Shown here in pieces: positions 1 to 7,426 of a stretch of 46,575 bases of DNA. Within the stretch, counting starts at the first letter, position 1. Each line of letters opens with the position of its first letter. Made by a program: the position numbers and the translations under genes. The notes below the pieces were generated by a model. The model searched no databases, had not been told where the DNA came from, and saw only the letters and a list, made by a program, of their open reading frames with translations. Source of the stretch: Nitriliruptoria bacterium (GTDB lineage Bacteria > Actinomycetota > Nitriliruptoria > Euzebyales > Egibacteraceae); NCBI GenBank assembly GCA_003553565.1, contig PWER01000185.1, positions 1 to 46,575 of the forward strand, given 5' to 3'.

Positions 1-11
1 CCCGGCCGCGT

Positions 12-351
12 GCGCCGGCGTTGCTGCACGCACCCAGTGCCGCCCCCGCCTGTCCATTGGGTGCGGATCGACACACATGGTGCAGGCTCTGCACCCGATA
101 CGCGCTGCGCTTGCGTACTGGGTGCAAAAGGTCACGCCGGCGTTGCTGCACGCACCCAGTGCCGCCCCCGCCTGTCGATTGGGTGCGGATCGGCACAGAT
201 AGCGCATGATCTGCACCCAGTGAAAGGCGGTGCCGTGGTGGGGCGTGTCGATCCGCACCCAATACCGCCCCCCGCCTGTCGACTGGGTGCGGATCGGCAC
301 ACATGGTGCGCGCTCTGCACCCGGTTCGTGCTGCGCTCGCCCATTGGGTGC
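12..351. repeat. Array of alternating inverted 7-mers (hairpin repeats), period about 61 bp
   Basis: Eleven copies of GCACCC(A/G) or its reverse complement TGGGTGC start at 30, 58, 91, 119, 152, 180, 213, 255, 284, 317 and 345. Orientation alternates except at 213/255, where a unit looks degenerate or deleted. Spacings are 28 and 33 bases in turn, giving a 61-base period. A higher-order copy of about 122 bases is visible (14-135 against 136 onward). Neighbouring copies can form hairpins: 91-125 pairs along a 13-position stem with one mismatch and one G-T pair around a 9-base loop. A 15-base word at 178-192 recurs inverted at 249-263. No coding function is supported. It may be a palindromic intergenic repeat family or a protein-binding array. 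Confidence 0.8.
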
Positions 352-455
352 GGTCACGTCCGGCGGTGCCCCCATGCCGCCCCCATGCCGCCCGCACGCA
401 CGCGTGCCCGCACGCCGTGCGCACGCCGGCCGCGCCCCGCCCGCGGCCCCTAGGG
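352..455. other. GC-rich spacer between repeat array and qor
   Basis: C-rich, low-complexity sequence with several Ala/Pro/Arg-only reading frames. I see no gene, ribosome site or T-tailed terminator here. It separates the hairpin array from the end of the minus-strand oxidoreductase gene. Confidence 0.5.
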
Positions 456-1436
456 CTAGCCCACCGCCAGCACGATGTTGCCGATGTGCTCGCCAGACTC
501 CATCCGCGCGTGGGCCTGCGCCGCCTCGGCCAGTGGGTGGATCGAGTCCACCACCGGGCGCAGGCTGCCATCGGCGAAGCCGGGCCAGACCTCCTCACGC
601 AGGCGCGCGGCCAAGGCCTCCTTGTGGGCCAGCGGCCGTGCCCGCAACGTCGAGCCGGCCACGGTCAGGCGGCGGCCGAGCAGCCAGGCGAGGTCGAGCT
701 CGGCGCGGCGCCCGCCCTGCAACCCGATCACCACCAGGTGCCCGTCGTCGGCGAGTGCCCGGAGGTTGCGCTCCAGGTAGTCGCCGCCGACCACGTCGAG
801 GATCGCCTCGACGCCGTGCTGGTCGGTGAGCGCCAGTACCCGCTCGACGAAGTCCTCCTCGGGGTAGACGATCGCGGCCTCTGCGCCCTGCTGGAGCGCT
901 GCCCGCGCCTTGCGGTCGCTGCCGACCGTGACCAGGGCGGTGGCGCCCGCGCGTTGGGCGAGCTGCACCGCCGCGGTCCCCACCCCGCTGGTGCCCCCGT
1001 GGACCAGGGCGCGCTCGCCGCGGGAGAGCCCTGCCCGCACCAGCAGGTTGTCGAAGGCCGTGGCGTAGACCTCGTAGGCGCAGGCGGCCTCGGCGGCTGT
1101 GAGCGTCGCGGGCCAGGGCAGCGCCACGGCTGCTGGCACCACGACCCGGTCGGCATAGCCGCCGCCGGTCAGCAGGGCGCACGCGCGGTCACCGGGCTCC
1201 CAGCCCTCGACGTCAGCGCCCACCGCGACGACCTCCCCGGCCGCCTCCAGGCCGAGCACGTCCGAGGCGCCCTCCGGTGGGGGATGCAGCCCCCGGCGCT
1301 GGAGCACGTCGGCGCGGTTCACCCCGGCGGCGTGCACCGCCAGCAGCAGCTCGCCGGGGCCGGGCGTCGGCTCGGGGCGCTGCACGACCGCCAGGGCCTC
1401 GGGCCCGCCTGATTGGGTGGCCACGATCGCTTGCAT
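456..1436 (-). CDS. NADPH:quinone oxidoreductase, zeta-crystallin/PIG3-like (MDR superfamily)
   Basis: 326 residues, the normal size for this zinc-free branch of medium-chain dehydrogenases. The N-terminal GroES-like fold (about 1-120) includes the family string AAGVNRADVLQRRG and a GLEAAGEV segment. The Rossmann nucleotide-binding part has VHGGTSGVGTAAVQLA in the middle. The C-terminus ends with a HIGNIVLAV-type segment typical of PIG3-like members. It probably reduces quinones or other activated carbonyls with NADPH in the cytosol; the substrate cannot be read from sequence. The ATG at 1436 is chosen because GAGGAG lies about 9 bases upstream; the open frame runs a further 21 codons upstream without a ribosome site. 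It is divergent from the S1-domain gene, sharing a 236-base promoter region with a 14-base palindrome. Confidence 0.9.
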   Translation of the reverse strand: MQAIVATQSGGPEALAVVQRPEPTPGPGELLLAVHAAGVNRADVLQRRGLHPPPEGASDVLGLEAAGEVVAVGADVEGWEPGDRACALLTGGGYADRVVVPAAVALPWPATLTAAEAACAYEVYATAFDNLLVRAGLSRGERALVHGGTSGVGTAAVQLAQRAGATALVTVGSDRKARAALQQGAEAAIVYPEEDFVERVLALTDQHGVEAILDVVGGDYLERNLRALADDGHLVVIGLQGGRRAELDLAWLLGRRLTVAGSTLRARPLAHKEALAARLREEVWPGFADGSLRPVVDSIHPLAEAAQAHARMESGEHIGNIVLAVG

Positions 1437-1553
1437 GGGTGCTGCTCCTCGGTGGTGGTAGTGCGAGGGGGGTGGGGTGGTGGCGCCAGCCTGCACCATG
1501 CCCGCAGCAGCGGCCAGACGCCGGGCCGCCTCTCGGGCCGCGCGGCCGCACGC

Positions 1554-1567
1554 ACGATCACGATCGT
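1554..1567. promoter_or_regulatory. 14-bp palindrome in the divergent qor / S1-gene region (candidate operator)
   Basis: ACGATC-AC-GATCGT is a palindrome with 6-base arms and a 2-base centre, between two divergent genes and 20 bases upstream of a TAGCCT -10-like hexamer. Its placement suits an operator, but no regulator gene adjoins it. Confidence 0.4.
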
Positions 1568-1586
1568 CGCGCGGCGAGCACGCTGC

Positions 1587-1592
1587 TAGCCT
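1587..1592 (+). promoter_or_regulatory. Candidate -10 element (TAGCCT) for the S1-domain gene
   Basis: TAGCCT fits the actinobacterial TAnnnT -10 pattern. It would give a leader of about 75 bases before the GTG at 1673. No convincing -35 hexamer is seen. Confidence 0.35.
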
Positions 1593-1672
1593 TGCGGTCT
1601 GATTCGATCGACACCCGTGACGGCGCGCAGCGTGCGGTTGCGCCCGCGTGCCCGCGTCGTGAAAGGAGACCC

Positions 1673-2053
1673 GTGGCCGAGGTACAGCCAGGACAGATCC
1701 TGACAGGCACCGTCGTCAGCCTGCAGGAGTACGGCGCCTTCGTCGAGATCGCCCCCGATGTCACCGGGCTGGTGCACATCAGCGAGGTCGATCCCGACTA
1801 CGTGGAGAACATCCACGCCTACCTGACCGAGGGGCAGTCGGTGCAGGTCAAGGTGCTCGCCATCAAGGACGACGGGCGCATCGACCTCTCCATCAAGCGC
1901 GCCGACCCCGAATGGGTGGAGGAGGAGCGTCCCGCGCGCCGCGCGCCGGGCAAGGTCGACAAGGAGTTCAACCAGCGGCTCCGCAAGTTCATGCACCAGT
2001 CCGACATGATCCAGGGCGAGGTGCGGCGGCGCCGTCGTGCGCGCCAGCAGTAG
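1673..2053 (+). CDS. S1 RNA-binding domain protein
   Basis: 126 residues. Residues about 5-75 form a single S1 (OB-fold) domain: GQILTGTVVSLQEYGAFVEI, then GLVHISEV and a DDGRIDLSIK segment, the standard S1 landmarks. The remainder is basic and ends in an Arg-rich tail (RRRRRAR), which would favour RNA contact. Small one-domain S1 proteins of this kind (GSP13/YugI-like) associate with ribosomes or RNA; the exact role here is unknown. GTG at 1673 is preceded by AAAGGAG at 1662-1668. The open frame continues far upstream but lacks S1 similarity and a ribosome site. The next gene's ribosome site (GGAG) overlaps this gene's TAG stop, so the two are probably co-transcribed. Confidence 0.85.
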   Translation: MAEVQPGQILTGTVVSLQEYGAFVEIAPDVTGLVHISEVDPDYVENIHAYLTEGQSVQVKVLAIKDDGRIDLSIKRADPEWVEEERPARRAPGKVDKEFNQRLRKFMHQSDMIQGEVRRRRRARQQ

Positions 2054-2065
2054 GAGCCCGAGGCG

Positions 2066-3202
2066 GTGGACGTCCAAGCGGTCATCCTCGCAGGCGGCAA
2101 GGGCACCCGGCTGCGCCCGATCACCGACGAGCTGCCCAAGCCGTTGGTGCCCGTCGCCAACCGACCGCTGATCCTGCACCAGCTGGCGCACCTGGCGCGC
2201 GCCGGGGTGCGTGACGTCACCCTGGCGCTCGGCTACGCCGCCGAGGCCTTCACCGGCGTCGAGCGCGACGCCGCCGAGCTCGGCATCGACCTGACCCTCA
2301 TCACCGAGCCCGCACCCCTGGGCACGGGCGGCGCGCTGCGCTGGTGCGCCGACGAGGGCGCCTTCGACCCCGACCGGCCGCTGCTGTGGCTCAACGGCGA
2401 CGTGATCGCCGCCCCCGACATCGGTGCGCTCACCGAGACCCACCTCGACCGCGGCGCGCGCATCACGTTCTGGCTCACCTCGGTGCGCGACGTGCGCGAG
2501 TTCGGGGTGCTCGAGCTCGGCAGCGACGGCTTCGTCGAGCGCTTCCTCGAGAAGCCCATGCCCGACGAGACCGACAGCCACCTGGTCAACGCCGGCATCG
2601 TCATGCTCGACCCGCGGATCATCGACCGCGTGCCGCCGGACGCGTTCTTCTCGTTCGAGAAGCAGCTGCTGCCCGGGATGGTGCGCGAGCGCGAGCTCGT
2701 GTTCGGCCGCTTCGACGGAGGCTATTGGAAGGACACCGGCCGCCCGCTGGACTACCGCAAGGCCAACCGCCACGTGCTCGAGGGGCGTGTCGACTGGGAG
2801 CCCGCTGGCGAGCAGGCCGCCCCCGGCCTGTGGCTGGGCGCTGGCGTGAAGCGCGATGGCGTCGACCTGATCCAGCCGGCCGCCATCGGCGACGACACCG
2901 TGCTGGAGGAGGGCGCGCGCCTGTTCGGTCGCACGGTGGTGGGTCAGCGCTGCCACGTCGCCCGCGCCGCCGAGCTCGACGGGTGCGTGCTGTTCGACGA
3001 CGTGGTGGTCGAGCGCGGCGCCTCGGTGATCGACTCGGTGGTGTGCCGCGGCGCGCGCATCGAGCGCGGCGCGGTGGTGCACGGCGCCATCATCGGCCAC
3101 GACACCGTGGTGGGGCCGGCCAACGAGGTGCGCGAGACGCGCCTGGGACCCGGCCTGACCATCCCCCCGGAGGCGCTGCTCGTCGATCAGCAGCGTCGCT
3201 AG
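2066..3202 (+). CDS. Nucleotidyltransferase with C-terminal left-handed beta-helix (mannose-1-P guanylyltransferase / glucose-1-P transferase type)
   Basis: 378 residues. The N-terminal pyrophosphorylase domain (about 1-240) begins AVILAGGKGTRLRPITDELPK, the signature loop that binds the nucleoside triphosphate, and keeps LLWLNGDV as metal-binding aspartate segment and EKP further on. The C-terminal part (about 270-370) has hexapeptide-like repeats (IGDDTVLEEGARL, VVVERGASVIDSVV, IERGAVVHGAIIGHDTVVG) of a left-handed beta-helix. It makes an activated sugar nucleotide (GDP-mannose, dTDP- or UDP-glucose) for glycan synthesis; the sugar and nucleotide cannot be decided here. GTG at 2066 follows TAGGAG at 2051-2056. 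Together with the S1 gene it forms a short two-gene unit before the suf operon. Confidence 0.88.
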   Translation: MDVQAVILAGGKGTRLRPITDELPKPLVPVANRPLILHQLAHLARAGVRDVTLALGYAAEAFTGVERDAAELGIDLTLITEPAPLGTGGALRWCADEGAFDPDRPLLWLNGDVIAAPDIGALTETHLDRGARITFWLTSVRDVREFGVLELGSDGFVERFLEKPMPDETDSHLVNAGIVMLDPRIIDRVPPDAFFSFEKQLLPGMVRERELVFGRFDGGYWKDTGRPLDYRKANRHVLEGRVDWEPAGEQAAPGLWLGAGVKRDGVDLIQPAAIGDDTVLEEGARLFGRTVVGQRCHVARAAELDGCVLFDDVVVERGASVIDSVVCRGARIERGAVVHGAIIGHDTVVGPANEVRETRLGPGLTIPPEALLVDQQRR

Positions 3203-3230
3203 CCTCACCCCAACCTCATCGCTGCAATTT

Positions 3231-3248
3231 CCTAACCCCAAGGTTAGG
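3231..3248. promoter_or_regulatory. Probable SufR operator: perfect 7+7 inverted repeat over the suf promoter
   Basis: CCTAACC (3231-3237), spacer CCAA, then GGTTAGG (3242-3248). It sits in a small AT-rich island immediately before sufR, and its right arm overlaps a TAGGAT -10 hexamer. A dimeric repressor bound here would block RNA polymerase. SufR proteins are known to repress their own suf operons when they hold an Fe-S cluster, so autoregulation is the natural reading. Confidence 0.75.
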
Positions 3249-3250
3249 AT
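3245..3250 (+). promoter_or_regulatory. -10 element (TAGGAT) of the suf operon
   Basis: TAGGAT matches TAnnnT. It ends 7 bases before the GTG at 3258, so the transcript would begin at or next to the start codon (leaderless). CTGCAA at 3222-3227 lies 17 bases upstream and is a weak -35 candidate. Confidence 0.6.
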
Positions 3251-3257
3251 ATTGGGC

Positions 3258-4109
3258 GTGAGCGAGATGACGGGTGACCTGCTGGACCTGCTGGGCGACA
3301 CGCGCGGCCGGCTCGTCCAGGCGCTGCGGGACGGCCCCCGCGGCGTCGCTGACCTTGCCGAGGAGCTCGGCATCAGCGAGGTCGCGGTGCGCCGGCACCT
3401 GCACGGGCTGGTCGATGACGAGCTGGCCGTAGCCGAGACCGTGCGCCGCAGCGGTCCTGGCCGCCCCGCGGCACGCTACCGCCTCAGTGAGCGGGGGCGG
3501 CGCCTGCTGCCCGACCGCAGCGCGGAGGTCGCAAGCGACCTCGTCCGCTACCTCACCGCCGTGCACGGCCAGCACGAGCTCGCGCAGTTCCTCGGGTGGC
3601 GTCGTGCGCGCCAGCAGGACCGCTACGAGGCCGAGCTGGGCGAAGCGGCGACATGGCAGGAGCGCGTCGAGAAGCTCGCCGAGCTGCTCACCGCGGACGG
3701 GTTCCCCTCCGCGGTCGAGGAGGTCACCGACGAGCTGGGACGCCCCCGGCTGGCGCTGCGCCAGCGGCACTGCGCCATCCGGGATGTCGCCAGGACCGCG
3801 CCTGCGGTCTGCTCCCACGAGGCTGCGATGTTCCGCGACCTGCTGGGCGTGGAAGTCTCCCGCGAGAAGACGATCGCTGCAGGCGCCGACGCCTGCGTGT
3901 GCTACTTCGATCCCGCCGAACCCGCCGACCGGGATCCCGCCGAACCCGCCGCCCGCGATCCCGCCGAACCTGCCGACCGGGATACCGCCGATCCCGCCGA
4001 TCCCGCTGCCGCTGGCGCAGCCGCACGGGATCCCGCCCAACCCCATGACACCGCCGGCGATCCCCCGTCGTCGGCCGCTCTGCCCGACCCGACACCGCAG
4101 CAGCGGTGA
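3258..4109 (+). CDS. sufR: SufR, Fe-S cluster-sensing repressor of the suf operon
   Basis: 283 residues. A DeoR/ArsR-like winged helix at about 20-80 includes VADLAEELGISEVAVRRHLH and a GRPAARYRLSERG wing. The C-terminal sensor has cysteines at 172, 185, 213 and 215; the first three give C-X12-C-X27-C, the spacing I recall for the [4Fe-4S]-binding mycobacterial SufR. It represses when holding a cluster and releases when clusters are scarce or oxidised. Residues about 218-245 form a DPAEPADR tandem repeat, followed by a disordered tail, unusual for the family. GTG 3258 is preferred because a -10 lies 7 bases upstream and there is no ribosome site, suggesting a leaderless gene. TTG 3252 and ATG 3267 are in frame. 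The operator overlaps the promoter. It is first gene of the suf operon, 50 bases before sufB. Confidence 0.9.
   Translation: MSEMTGDLLDLLGDTRGRLVQALRDGPRGVADLAEELGISEVAVRRHLHGLVDDELAVAETVRRSGPGRPAARYRLSERGRRLLPDRSAEVASDLVRYLTAVHGQHELAQFLGWRRARQQDRYEAELGEAATWQERVEKLAELLTADGFPSAVEEVTDELGRPRLALRQRHCAIRDVARTAPAVCSHEAAMFRDLLGVEVSREKTIAAGADACVCYFDPAEPADRDPAEPAARDPAEPADRDTADPADPAAAGAAARDPAQPHDTAGDPPSSAALPDPTPQQR
3909..3980 (+). repeat. 24-bp tandem repeat in the 3' end of sufR
   Basis: Three near-perfect 24-base units at 3909, 3933 and 3957, each starting GATCCCGCCGAACC, followed by a degenerate fourth. Units encode DPAEPADR or a close variant. The in-frame period means copy number can change without breaking the gene. 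The repeat lies downstream of the cysteine cluster, so the sensor domain is intact. Confidence 0.85.
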
Positions 4110-4159
4110 CCGCCCACGACACGGTTTCCCGACCGTCCCCGACCGACAGGAGCGAGGCG

Positions 4160-5566
4160 ATGGCGACCCGCGCAGAGGACCTGCAGCTGGATGGCTATCA
4201 GTACGGCTGGCACGACGACGTCACTCCGGTGTTCGAGCCCAAGAAGGGGCTCTCCCGCGAGGTCGTCGCCGAGATCTCGGAGATGAAGAACGAGCCGACG
4301 TGGATGCGCGACATGCGGCTCAAGGCCTACGAGCGCTTCCTGCGGATGCCCACCCCGACGTGGGGCGCCAACATCTCCGACATCGACTTCGACGACATCT
4401 ACTACTTCGTGCGCTCCACCGAGGAGCAGGCCAACAGCTGGGAGGACCTCCCCCAGGAGATCCGCGAGACCTACGACAAGCTGGGCATCCCCGAGGCCGA
4501 GAAGCAGCGGCTCATCGCCGGTGTGGCCGCCCAGTACGAGTCCGAGGTCGTCTACCACAAGGTGCGCGAGGACCTGGAGGCCCAGGGCGTCATCTTCGTC
4601 GATACCGACACCGGCCTGCGGGAGCACGAGGACGTGATCCGCGAGCACTTCGGCACGGTGATCCCGCCGGCGGACAACAAGCTGGCCGCGCTCAACACCG
4701 CGGTGTGGTCGGGCGGCTCGTTCATCGTGGTCCCCGAGGGCGTGCACATCGACATCCCGCTGCAGGCCTACTTCCGCATCAACCAGCAGAGCATGGGCCA
4801 GTTCGAGCGCACGCTCATCATCGCCGAGCCCGGCAGCTACGTGCACTACGTCGAGGGCTGCACCGCGCCGATCTACTCCAGCGACTCGCTGCACTCGGCC
4901 GTGGTGGAGCTGATCGCCAAGCCCGGCTCGCGCCTGCGCTACACCACGATCCAGAACTGGTCGCCCAACGTGTACAACCTGGTGACCAAGCGGGCCGCGG
5001 CCTACGAGGACGCCACCGTCGAGTGGATCGACGGCAACATCGGCTCCAAGGTCACGATGAAGTACCCCTCGGTCCACATGATGGGCCGTGGAGCGACAGG
5101 TGAGGTCATGAGCGTGGCCTTCGCCGGCGACGGCCAGCACCAGGACGCGGGCGCCAAGATGATCCATCACGCGCCCGACACCAAGTCGAACATCGTGTCC
5201 AAGTCGGTGGCCCAGGGGACCGGTCGCACCAGCTACCGGGGCCAGGTCGCCATCCACGAGGGCGCCAACCGCGTGAAGTCCAACGTGGTCTGCGACGCGC
5301 TGCTGCTCGACGAGCACGCCCGCTCCGACACCTACCCCTACATGAACATCGAGGAGGAGGACGCCCAGATCGGCCACGAGGCCTCGGTGTCCAAGGTCGG
5401 CGAGGAGCAGCTGTTCTACATGCAGTCGCGCGGCATCGAGGAGCCCGAGGCGCTGGCGATGATCGTGCGCGGCTTCGTCGAGCCGATCTCCAAGGAGCTG
5501 CCGATGGAGTACTCCGTCGAGCTCAACCGCCTGATCTCGCTGTCCATGGAGGGCTCGGTGGGCTGA
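4160..5566 (+). CDS. sufB: SufB, Fe-S cluster assembly scaffold subunit
   Basis: 468 residues, full length for SufB. Recognisable strings include NEPTWMRDMRLKAYERF near the N-terminus, VWSGGSFIVVPEGVHIDIPLQ in the middle, HYVEGCTAPIYS (carrying a conserved cysteine) and GHEASVSKVGEEQLFYMQSRG towards the C-terminus, all hallmarks of the SufB beta-helix protein. It builds nascent clusters in the cytosol as part of the SufBCD complex, taking sulfur from the SufS/SufU pair. ATG 4160 is selected because AGGAG at 4148-4152 precedes it by 7 bases; the open frame runs 18 codons further upstream without family similarity. A strong hairpin lies in the 115-base gap to sufD. Confidence 0.97.
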   Translation: MATRAEDLQLDGYQYGWHDDVTPVFEPKKGLSREVVAEISEMKNEPTWMRDMRLKAYERFLRMPTPTWGANISDIDFDDIYYFVRSTEEQANSWEDLPQEIRETYDKLGIPEAEKQRLIAGVAAQYESEVVYHKVREDLEAQGVIFVDTDTGLREHEDVIREHFGTVIPPADNKLAALNTAVWSGGSFIVVPEGVHIDIPLQAYFRINQQSMGQFERTLIIAEPGSYVHYVEGCTAPIYSSDSLHSAVVELIAKPGSRLRYTTIQNWSPNVYNLVTKRAAAYEDATVEWIDGNIGSKVTMKYPSVHMMGRGATGEVMSVAFAGDGQHQDAGAKMIHHAPDTKSNIVSKSVAQGTGRTSYRGQVAIHEGANRVKSNVVCDALLLDEHARSDTYPYMNIEEEDAQIGHEASVSKVGEEQLFYMQSRGIEEPEALAMIVRGFVEPISKELPMEYSVELNRLISLSMEGSVG

Positions 5567-5584
5567 CCCTCCGCGCGACCCCGT

Positions 5585-5626
5585 GTCGGCCGCCGCAGGA
5601 GGGACGCCACCTCCGCGGCGGCCGAC
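5585..5626 (+). other. Strong intergenic hairpin between sufB and sufD
   Basis: GTCGGCCGCCGC (5585-5596) pairs perfectly with 5615-5626. After one bulged A the stem continues GGAGG (5598-5602) with CCTCC (5610-5614), leaving a 7-base loop. No T-tract follows, so it is not a classical intrinsic terminator. It more likely partly attenuates transcription, marks a processing point or protects the upstream mRNA. Confidence 0.75.
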
Positions 5627-5681
5627 GCGCGAGCGCCCATCCCGGCGCGTCGTCTGACAGCAGCACAGAAGAGGAGCACCT

Positions 5682-6998
5682 GTGACCCCGTTCACCCCCA
5701 AGGAGCTGACCGAGCAGGACGTGCTCGCCCTCTCCGCCGCCCGCGAGGAGCCCGACTGGTTGCGCGACCGGCGGCAGGAGGCCTTCAAGGCGTTCGCTGA
5801 CTTCGCCTGGCCCCACCGCAAGATGGAGGCCTGGCGCATGACCGACCCGCGCCGCTTCGACCTCGAGCGGCCGGTCGCGCTGGCGGACGGTCCGAGCCCC
5901 AGCGCGCCCTCCAGCATCGTGGCCGCCGCCGGTGAGCTCGCCGCCAGCGCCACCCTGTCCGATGCCGGCCTGCGTGACGTCGAGGTCGGCGAGTCCGGCG
6001 TGGAGATCCTCGACCTGTCGCAGGCCTCCCAGGGCCCCCGCGCCGACGTCGTCAAGGAGTCCCTCGGTGCAGCCGTGGGCGCCGAGGGCAAGTTCGAGGC
6101 CCTCAACCTCGCGGCGTTCACCGCCGGCGCGCTGGTCCACTTGCCGGCAGAGCTCATCGTCGACCGCCCGATCAGCCTCACCGTGCACGTCGACGCCGAG
6201 GGCACCCACATCCCGCGGATCCTGATCACGACCGGGCACCACGCGCGCGGATCGGTCTATGTGACCTTCACCGGCGACGCCGACGCCACGGTCATCGAGG
6301 CGCTGGAGGTCGTGGTCGGCGACGAGGCGCGCATCGACCTCGTGACCGCGCAGCAGTGGGGCGACCGGGTCGACCAGATCGCCACCCGGCGCGGCACCGT
6401 GCAGCGCGACGCCTCCTACCGCCCCCTCGACGCCCAGCTCGGCGGCAAGACCTCCTACATCCGCCCCGACGTGCATCTCGCAGGCCAGGGTGCTGACGGT
6501 GAGCTGCTCGGCGTGTCGTTCGCCGACGCCGGCCAGCACTTCGAGACCCGCTCGGAGCTGCGTCACGACGCCAGCAACTCCCACGCCGAGGCGCTCTACA
6601 AGGGGACGCTGCAGGGCGAGAGCCGGTCGGTGTGGTACGGCAACATCCGCATCGAGCCGCACGCCAAGCAGTGCACCTCCGAGGAGACCGGCCGCTACCT
6701 CATCCTCACCGACCACGCCCGCGCCGACCCGCTGCCCTTCCTGGAGATCCTCACCAGCGACGTGCAGGGCTGCGGCCACCACAGCTCGGTGGGCCAGATC
6801 GACGAGCTGCAGCTGTTCTACCTGCTCTCGCGGGGCATCCCGCGCCGGGCCGCGCTGCGCATGCTCATCTTCGGCTTCTTCAGCGAGGTCACCGAGCGCA
6901 TCGACCTGCCCGGCGTCACCGAGGCGGTGCTCGGCGAGGTGGCCGATTCCATCGACGAGGAGGCGATCGTGCTGAGCGACCCGAGGAGGACCCACTGA
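5682..6998 (+). CDS. sufD: SufD, Fe-S cluster assembly scaffold subunit
   Basis: 438 residues. It shares the SufB/SufD C-terminal signature: GHHSSVGQIDELQLFYLLSR followed by GIPRRAALRMLIFGFFSEV. The N-terminus has the SufD-type EEPDWLRDRRQEAFKAF and MEAWRMTDPRRF segments. It forms a heterodimer with SufB and binds SufC; the SufB-SufD interface is where clusters are thought to form. GTG 5682 is set by GAGGAG at 5671-5676. The stop overlaps the start of the Rieske gene by one base (TGATG), so the two are translationally coupled. Confidence 0.95.
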   Translation: MTPFTPKELTEQDVLALSAAREEPDWLRDRRQEAFKAFADFAWPHRKMEAWRMTDPRRFDLERPVALADGPSPSAPSSIVAAAGELAASATLSDAGLRDVEVGESGVEILDLSQASQGPRADVVKESLGAAVGAEGKFEALNLAAFTAGALVHLPAELIVDRPISLTVHVDAEGTHIPRILITTGHHARGSVYVTFTGDADATVIEALEVVVGDEARIDLVTAQQWGDRVDQIATRRGTVQRDASYRPLDAQLGGKTSYIRPDVHLAGQGADGELLGVSFADAGQHFETRSELRHDASNSHAEALYKGTLQGESRSVWYGNIRIEPHAKQCTSEETGRYLILTDHARADPLPFLEILTSDVQGCGHHSSVGQIDELQLFYLLSRGIPRRAALRMLIFGFFSEVTERIDLPGVTEAVLGEVADSIDEEAIVLSDPRRTH

Positions 6999-7342
6999 TG
7001 GCGTGGCAGCAGGTGGTCTCCCTCGACGCCGTCCCGGTGGGCGGTTCGCACCTGGTCGAGATCGAGGGCACGCCGGTGTGCCTGGTGCGCCTCGGCGAGG
7101 ACACGGTCAAGGCGATCCACAACACCTGCAGCCACGACGACGAGCCGCTACACGAGGGCTGGGTCGAGGACAACACCATCGAGTGCCCCGCCCACGGCTC
7201 GACGTTCGACCTGGACACCGGCGAGCCCGAGGTGCTCCCGGCCGTCAAGCCCCTGCCGCTGTACGCGGCCACCGTCGCCGACGGCGCCATCTGGGTCGAT
7301 CTGGAGCAGCAGCGCAACGACGCCCAGGAACCAGCCCACTAG
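6998..7342 (+). CDS. Rieske-type [2Fe-2S] ferredoxin of the suf operon
   Basis: 114 residues. The two Rieske cluster loops are intact: TCSHDDEPLHEG (C-X-H) and ECPAHGSTFDL (C-X2-H), so two Cys and two His ligands are available. There is no signal peptide, so the protein is cytosolic, of the non-haem dioxygenase ferredoxin kind. Its position between sufD and sufC is common in actinobacterial suf operons; it may supply electrons or act as a cluster carrier or first acceptor, which is inference. The start overlaps the sufD stop by one base; GAGGAGGA just upstream serves as ribosome site. An 84-base gap with a palindrome follows before sufC. Confidence 0.93.
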   Translation: MAWQQVVSLDAVPVGGSHLVEIEGTPVCLVRLGEDTVKAIHNTCSHDDEPLHEGWVEDNTIECPAHGSTFDLDTGEPEVLPAVKPLPLYAATVADGAIWVDLEQQRNDAQEPAH

Positions 7343-7362
7343 GACGAGCGGCCAGGACGACC

Positions 7363-7389
7363 GCTGCGGGCGACCGCGGTCGCGGCAGC
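7363..7389 (+). other. Intergenic palindrome/hairpin before sufC
   Basis: A perfect 14-base palindrome GCGACCGCGGTCGC (7370-7383) is flanked by GCTGC (7363-7367) and GCAGC (7385-7389), which can extend the stem with a small internal bulge. It is in the 84-base gap between the Rieske gene and sufC. No T-run follows. Confidence 0.55.
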
Positions 7390-7426
7390 CGGCAGCCACA
7401 ACCACCAGCAGCGAGGAGCGCACATC

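Noticed and set aside
12-351. CRISPR array
   Set aside because: Copies alternate in orientation, the shared word is only 7-15 bases, and the spacing units are themselves repeated rather than unique; no cas genes are near.
10-453. A 147-codon open frame (and others) through the repeat array
   Set aside because: Its content is Arg/Pro/Ala/Cys-rich with no domain or ribosome site, and the same DNA is clearly periodic inverted repeat, so it is not a gene.
3902-6229. 775-codon antisense open frame over sufR, sufB and sufD
   Set aside because: It is a shadow of genes with G/C third positions: no ribosome site, low-complexity His/Val/Asp content, while the sense strand encodes intact conserved proteins.
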